This document shows, piece by piece, positions 18,382 to 26,627 of a stretch of DNA of 64,000 nucleotides. The translations under genes were made by a program, and so were the position numbers. The notes beneath the pieces are model-generated. The model was not told the DNA's origin and searched no databases. It saw only the letters and a list, made by a program, of their open reading frames with translations. This DNA is from Candidatus Zipacnadia bacterium (GTDB taxonomy: Bacteria; Armatimonadota; Zipacnadia; Zipacnadales; UBA5352): contig JALGUJ010000004.1 of NCBI GenBank assembly GCA_029820945.1, forward strand, positions 22,520 to 86,519. The letters are read 5' to 3'. Positions within the stretch are counted from its first letter, which is position 1. Each line of letters begins with the position of its first letter.

Positions 18382-19308
18382 TCAGTCGGGGAGCATTAGC
18401 AGCAAGGGGCCAACCTGCTGATCGGCGATGCCGGCATCGGCGGTCACGACCCCGCGCACCTCACGCACCTCCTGCCGGTGGCGGTGGCCACAGATGACCA
18501 GCGCGAGCTTCTCGGACTCCAGCAGTGCCTTGCCCAGCAGCGGGCTGCCCAGGTAGGCTTTCGCGAAAGCGCGGGTCGGATTCTCCAGGTGATACTCCGC
18601 CAGCTCGGCGAAGGGGACGAAGTGCGTGACCCCGACCACCCGTTCGGCGCGGTCGGCCACGGCTCGCAGGTGCTCGCGCAGCCGCCCGGCGAACCGCGCG
18701 GCCAGCTCAGGAGCGGGCCGTCCCCAGTCGAGGTGCACCGCGTCGTTCCAGACCGCCACATGGGGCGCACCGTCGCCCTGCCAGATCAGCCCGTTGGCGG
18801 CGTAGTCCTCAGCCTCAAGCTCCTCCCAGTCCGACTCGGCCGCCCCGGGCACCGCGCTGAACGCCATCCGCTCCTCCTCGCCGGGCACGACCTGGATGGG
18901 GGTGACGGTGAGGCCCTCGCGCGGCGCCGCGCGCTGCCGGAAGCTGTAGTCGTACCAGCCCATGCAGCCGACGAAGGCGATGCCGCCCAGGACCAGCGGC
19001 TCGCTGTCGAGGTAGTGGAAGCCGTGCTCGGAGGCGATGGCCGGCAGGATCTCTTCGTAGACGCGCCAGGTGTCGAACGGCGGCTCGTGCTCCCACAGAT
19101 CGTGGTTGCCGGGGACCATCAACCGCGGCCCCCGGAAGTCGGAGAACAGCGCCAGCACCTCGCCGACGTCGCGCCAGCCGCTGGCGGCCAGGTCCCCGGC
19201 GATCACCAGCACATCGGCCTCCGCCCCGCAGATCGCCTCGGCGACCGCCTCCACGCGCCCCCGGGTGGCCTCCTCGTGGTGCAAGTCCGCGACGGCGGCG
19301 ATCCTCAT
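18382..19308 (-). CDS. Metallophosphoesterase
   Basis: A 308-residue calcineurin-like phosphoesterase with all metal-binding motifs in order: ADLHHE (D-x-H, residues 8-10), VIAGDLAASG, MVPGNHDLWE and CGHRHRQEV near the C-terminus. It should hydrolyse phosphomono- or diesters with a two-metal centre in the cytoplasm; the substrate is unknown. It is the last gene of a minus-strand trio, its ATG overlapping the stop of the upstream gene by 4 nt (ATGA). It faces the CsgG-like gene end to end. Confidence 0.9.
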   Translation of the reverse strand: MRIAAVADLHHEEATRGRVEAVAEAICGAEADVLVIAGDLAASGWRDVGEVLALFSDFRGPRLMVPGNHDLWEHEPPFDTWRVYEEILPAIASEHGFHYLDSEPLVLGGIAFVGCMGWYDYSFRQRAAPREGLTVTPIQVVPGEEERMAFSAVPGAAESDWEELEAEDYAANGLIWQGDGAPHVAVWNDAVHLDWGRPAPELAARFAGRLREHLRAVADRAERVVGVTHFVPFAELAEYHLENPTRAFAKAYLGSPLLGKALLESEKLALVICGHRHRQEVREVRGVVTADAGIADQQVGPLLLMLPD

Positions 19309-20180
19309 TCCGCGACCAGCCCCGCGGCCGTCCGCCGAGCGACCTCCCGCCAGTCCGCCGGCGCGGCCCGGAAGCAGGTCACGGCCACCTCAGACTGCAG
19401 CGCGCCGCCCTCCCGCCACGGCCCCTCCTGCATCTCGACCTTCACGTAGAGCTTGTGGTAGCGCTCCTGGTCCCAGTACCCCGTCAGCGTGGTGGCCCCC
19501 TCCGGCCTGCTCAGGTGCCGCAGCAGGAACCCGGTGCGGCTATCGGGGATGAATGCGGCGGTCCAGTCCCAGTCCTCGTGCCAGTCGAGATCAGTGCTGC
19601 CGGTGAACTCGCCGGAGACCTCCTCGCCTCCGGTGGTGACGGCCATCCACTCCGCCGTCTCCGCCGTCACGCAGTGCATGAACGGGTAGATGACGGTCAC
19701 GACCACGTCCTCGGTGGCGGTGAGGACATGGCGCTCGGTCAATACGCCACCCTCGAGCGTAAGCGTCGCCTCCAACTGCACCCTGTCGAGCATGGCGCGC
19801 TTCCTGAACTGCGCCCGCTGGCCCGTGTACACGGCGCCGTCGGTCATCGCCACCGGCTCGCCGTCCACCGTGAGGGCGACGGCCTCCACCTGCTCCACGC
19901 CGCCCTGCGTGTGGGCCGAGCCAACCCAGCCGCCCGCGGCGGGGATGCACACCACCGCTCCCCAGGCGCCGGTCGGCCCGCCGACCTCGACTCCGCCGCA
20001 CAGGATCCGCTGGATGCTCCACCCGTGCGAGCGCTGCAGTTGCACCGCCATGTCCCCGCTCTTGACGGTCACGACCGCCGGCTCAGGCCGCTCATCAGCG
20101 CCCGACCCCGGCGGCGCCGTCAACGTGGCGGCAAGCAGCAGTCCCACTCTACACACGACCATCGCCCGGCCACTCACCAT
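19305..20180 (-). CDS. Secreted protein of unknown function
   Basis: A 291-residue protein with an N-terminal hydrophobic segment (VGLLLAATLTAPPGSGADE) consistent with a signal peptide. The rest is beta-rich and Trp/Thr-rich (VQLQRSHGWSIQRILCGG, MTDGAVYTGQRAQFRKRAML, LTERHVLTATEDVVVTVIY), reminiscent of sugar-mutarotase-like or galactose-binding sandwiches, but no family is recognised. It lies 3 nt after the gene at 20184 and overlaps the phosphoesterase gene, so the three form one transcription unit. Confidence 0.6.
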   Translation of the reverse strand: MVSGRAMVVCRVGLLLAATLTAPPGSGADERPEPAVVTVKSGDMAVQLQRSHGWSIQRILCGGVEVGGPTGAWGAVVCIPAAGGWVGSAHTQGGVEQVEAVALTVDGEPVAMTDGAVYTGQRAQFRKRAMLDRVQLEATLTLEGGVLTERHVLTATEDVVVTVIYPFMHCVTAETAEWMAVTTGGEEVSGEFTGSTDLDWHEDWDWTAAFIPDSRTGFLLRHLSRPEGATTLTGYWDQERYHKLYVKVEMQEGPWREGGALQSEVAVTCFRAAPADWREVARRTAAGLVAE

Positions 20181-20183
20181 CAG

Positions 20184-21167
20184 TCAGAAGAACTCCCAGG
20201 CCTTGACGAGGACCTCGAAGATGCCGCCCAGGTACCGCTGCAGCCCCTCGACCACCACCTGGTCCAGACGCGGCTGCGCACGGCCGCCGGGGGCCGCTGG
20301 ACCGGGCTGCCCCATGCCTACCGCCGGCTCGGCGCCCTCCGCCGGCTCAGTCGCCTCCGCCGCCTCGAGCGTGAAGCTGCTGTTCACATCAAGCGGGAGT
20401 TCGGCGAAGCCGCCCACGGCCGCCATGCAGGTGAAGCCCATCTCAGCCGATGCCGAGGCGATGAGCCCGGTCGCCGGGGCGATGGTGCGCCTCATGCCCT
20501 CAACGGTGAGCAGCCCATTGCGGATCGTGACGTCACCCTCCTGCATCGGGTTCTTCGCCGTGAAGTCGGGGAATGAGGCCTGGATGTCCGTCAGCACCAC
20601 GGCCTCATCCTCGTCGAGGCTCTCAAGCCGCGACACGACCTGCATGGAGACCTCGCCGAGGGCGGCGATGTCCTCGCTGCGATCGACCGTCCAGCTCTCC
20701 CCCACTTCGACGGCGCTCTCTGGAAGCTCCACGACTCCGCCCAGCAGCGCCACGAGCTGCAGTGGCACGCCCCCGCTGGCGAATATGTCCATCGCCTGCT
20801 CGCCGAGGCCCCCCACGCTCGCGAGGCGCCCCTTCTGGTCCACGCGCAGCTCGATCGGGTCGAGCGACTGCGGCTCCTGCGGCTGCCCCATCAGGGTCGC
20901 GGCCACCTCGCCGAAGCTGACGCGGACCGTGGCGACGCCCTCCTCATCCACCGAGAGGACCTCAAGAGTCAGGTCCGCCTCCGCACCGCCCGTCACCGCC
21001 AGCGGCACGTTCGCACCCATCTGGACCCGGTCGATCTGGGCGGCGAGGTGAGTGGCGCTCTCGGCTCCCGGCTCGAAGTCATAGGTAAGGTCCAGATCGA
21101 GCCCTGCTACCGCCAGGCCGCACGGGAGCAGTACACCCACCAGCATGAGGCAGCGAAGCGGCCTCAT
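20184..21167 (-). CDS. Secreted protein of unknown function with acidic/Pro-rich insert
   Basis: A 327-residue protein with signal peptide MRPLRCLMLVGVLLPCGLAVAG. The mature part is an extended beta fold (LDLTYDFEPGAESATHLAAQ, IELRVDQKGRLASVGGLGEQ, WTVDRSEDIAALGEVSM), then a low-complexity stretch (EATEPAEGAEPAVGMGQPGP) and a C-terminal amphipathic helix (VVEGLQRYLGGIFEVLVKAWEFF). The strand pattern resembles periplasmic proteins of unknown function in which paired strands and a DxxGRL turn recur. It is the first gene of the minus-strand trio; a 165-nt gap separates it from the divergent gene at 21333. Confidence 0.6.
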   Translation of the reverse strand: MRPLRCLMLVGVLLPCGLAVAGLDLDLTYDFEPGAESATHLAAQIDRVQMGANVPLAVTGGAEADLTLEVLSVDEEGVATVRVSFGEVAATLMGQPQEPQSLDPIELRVDQKGRLASVGGLGEQAMDIFASGGVPLQLVALLGGVVELPESAVEVGESWTVDRSEDIAALGEVSMQVVSRLESLDEDEAVVLTDIQASFPDFTAKNPMQEGDVTIRNGLLTVEGMRRTIAPATGLIASASAEMGFTCMAAVGGFAELPLDVNSSFTLEAAEATEPAEGAEPAVGMGQPGPAAPGGRAQPRLDQVVVEGLQRYLGGIFEVLVKAWEFF

Positions 21168-21332
21168 CGTCGATCGCCCTCCGTATCGCCGACAGCGTGC
21201 GTACTCTTCGTAATAGACCCTCCATGGCGGCCTCGGTTTCGGGCGGCCGCACCGCGCCGCGCCTGCAGGTCCCTCGCGCTGCGCTGCGAACTTTATGCAG
21301 CGGGGCGACGGGCTCTAAGGAGGCGAGGCACA

Positions 21333-21824
21333 TTGCTGGGTGCCATTGTGGCAACGCGAGGGATGGGGGCTCTGCTGCCCGAGCGCGTGCGGGCCATCGA
21401 GCACGCACTCGCGCCCCACGCCGACCGGGTAGTGCTCGTGGGCACGGCGCCGGACGAGTCGACCCGATTCGAGCGCCTGCCCACCGCCACTGAGCTCGAC
21501 GCGGTCGCCGAGACCCTGCACGAGGCGGCGGCCGATCACGCCATCGTCGTCGCGGCCGACGCCCACCACCCCTCTTCCGAGCTGATCCGGTACATGCTAC
21601 AGGTGCGTGGGAGCTTCGACGTGGTCGCTCCCGAGCGCCGCGACGGCGCGTTGGAGCTGCTGCTCGCGCTCTACCATCCCCGCTGCCTGCACCGCATTGA
21701 GGGCCTGATCGCCGCGGGGGAGTCGGAGCTCAGCGCGCTTAAGCCGCTGGCGACCATCAGGCGGGTGGCGGCCGAAGAGGTCGCGAAGTTCGGCGATCCG
21801 GCCGAGCTGCTGGCGCGTGGCTGA
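21333..21824 (+). CDS. Degenerate MobA-like nucleotidyltransferase
   Basis: A 163-residue protein starting at TTG 21333, 9 nt after AAGGAGG; the track start at 21048 lies in the divergent gene. The fold order matches MobA-like NTP transferases: N-terminal strand (LLGAIVATRGMGALLPERV), DRVVLVG, DHAIVVAADAHHPSSELIRYML, PERRDGALELLLALYHPRCL and SELSALKPLATIRRV. However, the LAGGxSxRMGxDK nucleotide loop and its Lys are missing, with a shortened first loop, and the D-M-P metal site reads ADAHHP. It may have lost transferase activity or use another nucleotide. It faces the GNAT gene with only 3 nt between the stops. Confidence 0.7.
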   Translation: MLGAIVATRGMGALLPERVRAIEHALAPHADRVVLVGTAPDESTRFERLPTATELDAVAETLHEAAADHAIVVAADAHHPSSELIRYMLQVRGSFDVVAPERRDGALELLLALYHPRCLHRIEGLIAAGESELSALKPLATIRRVAAEEVAKFGDPAELLARG

Positions 21825-21827
21825 CCG

Positions 21828-22316
21828 CTACAACTTCATATAGTACTCCACGTGCGGCCTGACCTGCTCGAAGCCCACCTTCTCGTACGCGCGCCGCGCC
21901 GGGGCGTGCGAGGGGTCGAGGCCCGTGTGCACGGTCGCGTAGACCATGCCGGCCTCGCGCATCCGCCGCAGGCACTCCCGGTACTGTGCCGTGCCGATGC
22001 CCCTCCCCTGAGCCGCGGGGTCCACCGCGTTATTGCCGATCTCGCCCACGCCATTCTCCCGCAGGCGAAAGGTGCAAAAGCCCACGACCTCGCCGTCCAG
22101 CTCCACCACGAAGGCCTCATTGGGGTGCTTGCGGAAGTGCGACTCGACCGAGTCGGCCTTGCGCTCGAGCGGCTCGCCGGGATGCTCGCGCCGCCAGAGG
22201 TCCTCGCCCATCTGCTCGCGGAAGTGCTGGTAGATCGGCTCCCACGCGAGCTTCGCAATGCGCCGGATGTCCTCGATGTCGTCCTCGCGTGCGGGGCGGA
22301 AGACCGGGTCAGCCAT
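21828..22316 (-). CDS. GNAT-family N-acetyltransferase
   Basis: A 162-residue acyl-CoA-dependent acetyltransferase. FRPAREDDIEDIRRI, EAFVVELDGEVVGFCTFRLR and the acetyl-CoA loop AAQGRGIGTAQYRECLRRMRE are classical, followed by ARRAYEKVGFEQVRPHVEYY. The start at 22316 gives an 8-nt overlap with the upstream glycoside-hydrolase gene; the alternative ATG at 22328 has its GAGG directly adjacent and is less likely. Substrate unknown (amine, amino acid or ribosomal protein N-terminus). Confidence 0.87.
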   Translation of the reverse strand: MADPVFRPAREDDIEDIRRIAKLAWEPIYQHFREQMGEDLWRREHPGEPLERKADSVESHFRKHPNEAFVVELDGEVVGFCTFRLRENGVGEIGNNAVDPAAQGRGIGTAQYRECLRRMREAGMVYATVHTGLDPSHAPARRAYEKVGFEQVRPHVEYYMKL

Positions 22317-25300
22317 CGTCCTCACCATCCTCGGGCAGTGTCCTCGTGCGGATAAGCACCAGCGCCGGCTGCCGCGGCTCGGGCCGCAGGCGCAACACGT
22401 CGCCCACCTGTGGCACCCGCCGGCCGGTCAGCAGGTCGGTCGCCTCCAGCCAGGGTCCCAGGTGCAGAGCATTGCGGTCGAGCGATAGCTCGAAGATCTG
22501 CTCCTCGTCGCTGCGGTTGGCGACCGCCGCCAGCACCTCGCCCCTGCGCGCGTGCGCCGACACCAGTGCCCCCGGCCGGTCCGCGCCGACCATCCCCTCC
22601 GCGCGCCAGAAGGGATACCAGCCGGACCGGTCAACGCCGAACTGCCCGCGGCCGTTCCAGATCGCCGCGGCCATCGCCACCGCCACGCTTCCCGCTACGG
22701 GCTGCAACCCGGCGTCATGGAGCAGCGCCATCGACACGGCGTTGCGCATCAGCCGCCCGCCCTCAGCCGGAACCATCACGTCGCACGGCAGCCCGAGGCT
22801 CCGCGCCGGGGCGCCCGCGTGGAACTCGTCGGGCGTCAGCAGCTCACCGGCCCGGTCCGCAGCGCTCGTCACGAGCCGGTCCGCGAAGGCCACCACCGGC
22901 GCCAGTGTCCCCTTCTCGGCCTCCATGACCAGCAGCCCGTCCGGCCTCCGCGCGCGCACGACGCTCCGCAGGCGACCGACAAGCTCGCGCGCGGCCATGA
23001 CGTCCCACGTCGCGCGGCGCCCTTCATCGCTCTCGTAGCCGCAGCCGTGAAGCTCCGAGGCACAGCATTGAGGCATCGAGAGGTCGCGCAGGTAGACGCC
23101 GTCCGCGTCGCAGGCGTCGAGCGTCTCCGCGACCGCAGCCACCAGGTAGTCGGCCCACGCGCCCGCCGGGCAGCCCATCGCCGGCCGCGCGGTGTCAGGA
23201 CCATCGCCGGGGACGACGGCGACCTCGTCGCGATAGGCCTCCCACGCCGGGTCGCCGTCCAGCTCCGCGTCGGCCGCGAGCAGGACTTCGAGGCCCGCCG
23301 CGTGGCAGGCGTCCACGATCGCGCGCAGCTCGGCCACCACCTGCTGGTCCATCCCATGCGGCCGCGGGCGGTAGCGGTCGTCGTCAACCACCACTGCCGT
23401 CACGCCCTGCCCCGCGAGAGCCTCGATCGGCCCCGCTCCCTCCGTGCGGCAGCTCGCGAGCCAGTCGGGCGTCGCGCTCGCAATGCGGCGCTTGCGCCAG
23501 TCCTCCACCATCGGCCTCACCGGCGTAGCCTGCAGCGCGAAGCGCGTCTCGAAGCCGACGCCGGGCAGCAGCGGCCGATCGACCATGGTCACGACCAGTC
23601 GGGCGGTGTCCTGGCCGCGACTCATCCGGAGGGCCTCCGCAGGGGCCTCGAGCCGCCAGCCCTCGGCCGAGTCGCACAGCCACTGCAGGCCTCGCTCGTG
23701 GCTGCCGATCCAGACCGCGGGGGCGAACTCGCGCGACCAGTCCGAGCCGGGCGTCGCGCCGCGGAACAGGCCCTCCGCCGTCCCGTCCGCGACCTGCATC
23801 AGCCCGGCGCTCTCCGCGGCCACCGGGATCTCCAGCGACACCCCGTCCACCCGTTGGTTGCCCCTGGGGTTGATCCGCGTCTCCAGGACCATGAGCCCAT
23901 CGTAGTGGCAGGTGGCGCGGATGCGAAGCTCAGCGGAGGGCGCCTCAGCAGTGATGGCGGCGACGGCGTGTGTCTGCGTGATCTCCAGCCAGCGAAGCTG
24001 ACACTCCGTCCATTGCTGGCTGACGCCGCCCACGGAGCTCCGCAAACGCACCGGCCTCGCCAGCAGCTCGCGCCCGTTCGCCGTGACTCGTACGGGCAGG
24101 GGCCGATCACCGAAGTCGTAGACGCGCCCCCAGCAGCGGACCTGCTGCCCCTCGGCGATCACCGGCGTCCACGGCTCGGGCAGCCGCGCATGTCGGCCGA
24201 GGCTGTTGCCCGCCCACGCGGGCGGCTGGGGCAGACGAAGCGTCACCGTCTCACTCGCCAGTTCACCATCGCCGGCAAGGGCACTGATGGTCAGGACGAC
24301 TTCGCCGGCCTCGAACTCGCTCAGGTCGATCGTCGCGCTCGCACTGCGGGAAGCCCCGGGGCCCGGCCTCAACTCAACGGCTGTAAGCCCCTCGGCGGAT
24401 ACCCGGTAGACCTCCGGGGGACTTTCCAGCCCCCTGCCGTCGATCGAGACCATCACCTCGCGGCGGCCCAGCAGCCGCCTCTGCGCGGTGATCGCGAGCG
24501 GCGGCGGCCTGAACAGCGGCATCTCCCGCTGCAGCACCAGCTCTCCCCCCACGTCGGTACCGGCCAGCCGCAGGCGGAAACGACCGGGTCTTGGAAGCTC
24601 GATCTCCACGGTCTCGGCGGCGGTGATCTCTCTGGTCTCGACCTCGGCGTCGCCCTCGAAGAGCGTGGCGCGCAGGCTCGCGCCGGGCTGGATGCACGGG
24701 GTGACACGCGCGGTGTCGGCCGACACGGCGAGGTCCGACAGCCCAATGGGCGAGGGTGCCCTGCCGAACACCCAGAAGCCGGGCACGGGGGGAGGCGACC
24801 ATGACGCGGTCGCAATCTCGGGCGCGGCGGCGTTCACCAGCAGGTTCGCCCGCCATGCGTCGCCGGTCGCGGGCGCTCCCGCGCCGAGGCACGCAAAGGG
24901 GATGCGGGCCTCGCCCTGCCAGCAGTCCCGCCCGACTATGACCAGTGCGCGCCATGGGCAATCCCAGGACGCATCGCCGTCGCGGGCGTCGTAGAGGTCG
25001 CCGGCCGCGCTGATGGCGAACCGAAGCTCCGGGTCGTCGTCAGTGGGGCGCAGTCGCACCTCAATCGAGTCGTCGAGCCACACGCTACCGTCGCGGCCGC
25101 GCCTCTCAGCGGCGGGCACGCCATCGATCCGCCAGCAGAGCAACAGGTCCGTGGCGTCGTACCCGATTCGGCAGGCGGCCCCGACATCCATCGGCGCGCC
25201 GTCGTCGCCGACGAAGACATTCACGGTCGCGGCCGTGAGCCACTCGTCTTCTCCCACTCGGCCATCGACCACCGCAGAGTCCAGAGGGCCGATCTGCAGC

Positions 25301-25404
25301 AGGGGCGGGCTGAGCTCTTCGGCGCCGACCGCCGATGTCCCCAGCACCCACACGAACGCCGGCGCGAGACCTGCGAGTAGTCGAACCCGGTGGACTGCGC
25401 TCAT
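22309..25404 (-). CDS. Secreted glycoside-hydrolase domain protein (CBM9-like plus DUF6067-like)
   Basis: A 1031-residue exported protein from ATG 25404 (signal peptide LLAGLAPAFVWVLGTSAVGAEE; GGAGGGAG upstream); the track start at 25488 adds residues without a signal. Residues about 30-230 (DGRVGEDEWLTAATVNVFVG, RFAISAAGDLYDARDGD, WQGEARIPFACLGAG) are a CBM9-like family sandwich. After several beta domains, FAPAVWIGSHERGLQWLCDS resembles the WLGNxDRGLxWxxES segment of DUF6067/GH123-type proteins. A C-terminal barrel follows (GQGVTAVVVDDDRY, DACDADGVYLRDLSMPQC, DGLLVMEAEKG). Probably acts on cell-surface or algal/plant glycans; substrate unknown. Confidence 0.72.
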   Translation of the reverse strand: MSAVHRVRLLAGLAPAFVWVLGTSAVGAEELSPPLLQIGPLDSAVVDGRVGEDEWLTAATVNVFVGDDGAPMDVGAACRIGYDATDLLLCWRIDGVPAAERRGRDGSVWLDDSIEVRLRPTDDDPELRFAISAAGDLYDARDGDASWDCPWRALVIVGRDCWQGEARIPFACLGAGAPATGDAWRANLLVNAAAPEIATASWSPPPVPGFWVFGRAPSPIGLSDLAVSADTARVTPCIQPGASLRATLFEGDAEVETREITAAETVEIELPRPGRFRLRLAGTDVGGELVLQREMPLFRPPPLAITAQRRLLGRREVMVSIDGRGLESPPEVYRVSAEGLTAVELRPGPGASRSASATIDLSEFEAGEVVLTISALAGDGELASETVTLRLPQPPAWAGNSLGRHARLPEPWTPVIAEGQQVRCWGRVYDFGDRPLPVRVTANGRELLARPVRLRSSVGGVSQQWTECQLRWLEITQTHAVAAITAEAPSAELRIRATCHYDGLMVLETRINPRGNQRVDGVSLEIPVAAESAGLMQVADGTAEGLFRGATPGSDWSREFAPAVWIGSHERGLQWLCDSAEGWRLEAPAEALRMSRGQDTARLVVTMVDRPLLPGVGFETRFALQATPVRPMVEDWRKRRIASATPDWLASCRTEGAGPIEALAGQGVTAVVVDDDRYRPRPHGMDQQVVAELRAIVDACHAAGLEVLLAADAELDGDPAWEAYRDEVAVVPGDGPDTARPAMGCPAGAWADYLVAAVAETLDACDADGVYLRDLSMPQCCASELHGCGYESDEGRRATWDVMAARELVGRLRSVVRARRPDGLLVMEAEKGTLAPVVAFADRLVTSAADRAGELLTPDEFHAGAPARSLGLPCDVMVPAEGGRLMRNAVSMALLHDAGLQPVAGSVAVAMAAAIWNGRGQFGVDRSGWYPFWRAEGMVGADRPGALVSAHARRGEVLAAVANRSDEEQIFELSLDRNALHLGPWLEATDLLTGRRVPQVGDVLRLRPEPRQPALVLIRTRTLPEDGEDDG

Positions 25405-25440
25405 GCGGCGCTCGCTCCCTCCACAAGCCCGATTCGCAAC

Positions 25441-25470
25441 GAAAAGGGAACCGGAGGGTCTCCGGTTCCC
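25441..25470 (-). terminator. Intrinsic terminator after the lipoprotein gene
   Basis: On the minus strand an 11-bp perfect stem GGGAACCGGAG, loop ACC, CTCCGGTTCCC is followed by TTTTCGTT. It should end transcription arriving from 25525 and separate it from the glycoside-hydrolase gene at 25404. Confidence 0.85.
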
Positions 25471-25524
25471 CATGGTGTCTGCCTCCACGACCGCGTGCTC
25501 GTGCCCCTCGCGTGATCTCCGCGT

Positions 25525-26577
25525 CTATAGGCCCGGCTGCGGCGGGGGCGCATCAATGCCCTCGACGGTGAAGTCCACGAACTCCGACTGCGTGCGCATG
25601 CCCGTCCGGTCCCGCACGAGCAGTCGGGCGCTGTACTGCTCAGCGGCCTGCACGCCGCCTGGAGTCGGCTGGTTATCGTTCGCGGGGATCTGGTAGGTCA
25701 CGCCGAAGCTGGCATCCACGTAGCAGTTGGCGAGGCCGCCGCAGGAGATGGCGGTGTCCGGGTTGGTGACATCCATGTCCAGCTCGATGATCTGGTCGCC
25801 GGGCGCGAAGATCTGTACGGTGACCTCACGCACGTTCACCCCATCGCCGTCGGTGACTGCCGCGGAGATATAGACCTGGCCGCCGGTCGCCGGCAGCTTC
25901 AGGGGGTTCACCCGGAAGCTGGCGATCTGCGGGGGCCGAGGCGCCACGACGACAACGCTGCCGGTGCGCTCGGCATCGCCCGCGTAGGCGCTGACCTGCC
26001 CGAAGCCGACCGCCTCAGCGGTGAAGACGCCGTCGGCGTCAACGGTGCCGACGCCGCCCCTCGCGACCCAGGTCGGCTGCAGGTCCTCCAGCGCCTCGTT
26101 GTTGGGCCCCACGAGTTGCGTGCGGTAGGCGATGCGGCCGTTCACGTCGATCGTCGCATCAACCGGATCGAGAAGAATCTGCTGCGGCCTGGGAGTGCCC
26201 AGCGGAAGCACCGCCAGGTTCACGGTGGTCGTCTGTCCGACCGTCAGCGGCACCCGGGCGTCCGCGGTGCCGTAGTCCTCCGACTGCGGCGTCTGCACCT
26301 CGACAGGCCACTCACCGGCGGGCAGGTTGTTGATGGTGAACCTGCCGTCGGCACCGCTCACTGCGCTGCCGCCTGTGCCCTGGACGGTAACTACCGCGTT
26401 GGGCACCGTGATGCCGGTGTCCGCAGCCGACACGACGGTGCCGGTCAGCGTCGCGGTGCCGGTCTGCGGGGCCGGGCCACCGTCCCCACCGCCATCACCG
26501 CCGTCACAGCCCAGAGAGATAATGGCAAGCGCAACTGTCAGTCCGGTCAGCCAGCCCAGCGCAGATCTGCAATGCAT
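25525..26577 (-). CDS. Lipoprotein with carboxypeptidase-regulatory-like and Big-type domains
   Basis: A 350-residue protein. The signal peptide ends in a lipobox (ALAIISLGCDGG), followed by a Gly/Asp-rich tether. TATLTGTVVSAADTGITVPN and GADGRFTINNLPAG (about 38-110) form a carboxypeptidase-regulatory-like sandwich. Next come IDVNGRIAYRTQLVGPNNEA and GTVDADGVFTAEAVGFGQVS, typical of bacterial Ig-like group 2 domains, then a C-terminal beta domain. Likely a surface adhesin or scaffold. ATG 26577 is used; its AAGGGG ribosome-binding site lies in a CCCC/GGGG hairpin (26588-26601). It is downstream of the two subtilases and ends at a strong terminator. Confidence 0.75.
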   Translation of the reverse strand: MHCRSALGWLTGLTVALAIISLGCDGGDGGGDGGPAPQTGTATLTGTVVSAADTGITVPNAVVTVQGTGGSAVSGADGRFTINNLPAGEWPVEVQTPQSEDYGTADARVPLTVGQTTTVNLAVLPLGTPRPQQILLDPVDATIDVNGRIAYRTQLVGPNNEALEDLQPTWVARGGVGTVDADGVFTAEAVGFGQVSAYAGDAERTGSVVVVAPRPPQIASFRVNPLKLPATGGQVYISAAVTDGDGVNVREVTVQIFAPGDQIIELDMDVTNPDTAISCGGLANCYVDASFGVTYQIPANDNQPTPGGVQAAEQYSARLLVRDRTGMRTQSEFVDFTVEGIDAPPPQPGL

Positions 26578-26627
26578 GTCTGCTTCGCCCCTTTTTCGGG
26601 GTGTTCGTATGACCAACTGGCATTGCG

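Noticed and set aside
22033-22233. Short plus-strand ORFs inside the GNAT gene
   Set aside because: Shadow frames of a clear acetyltransferase on the minus strand.
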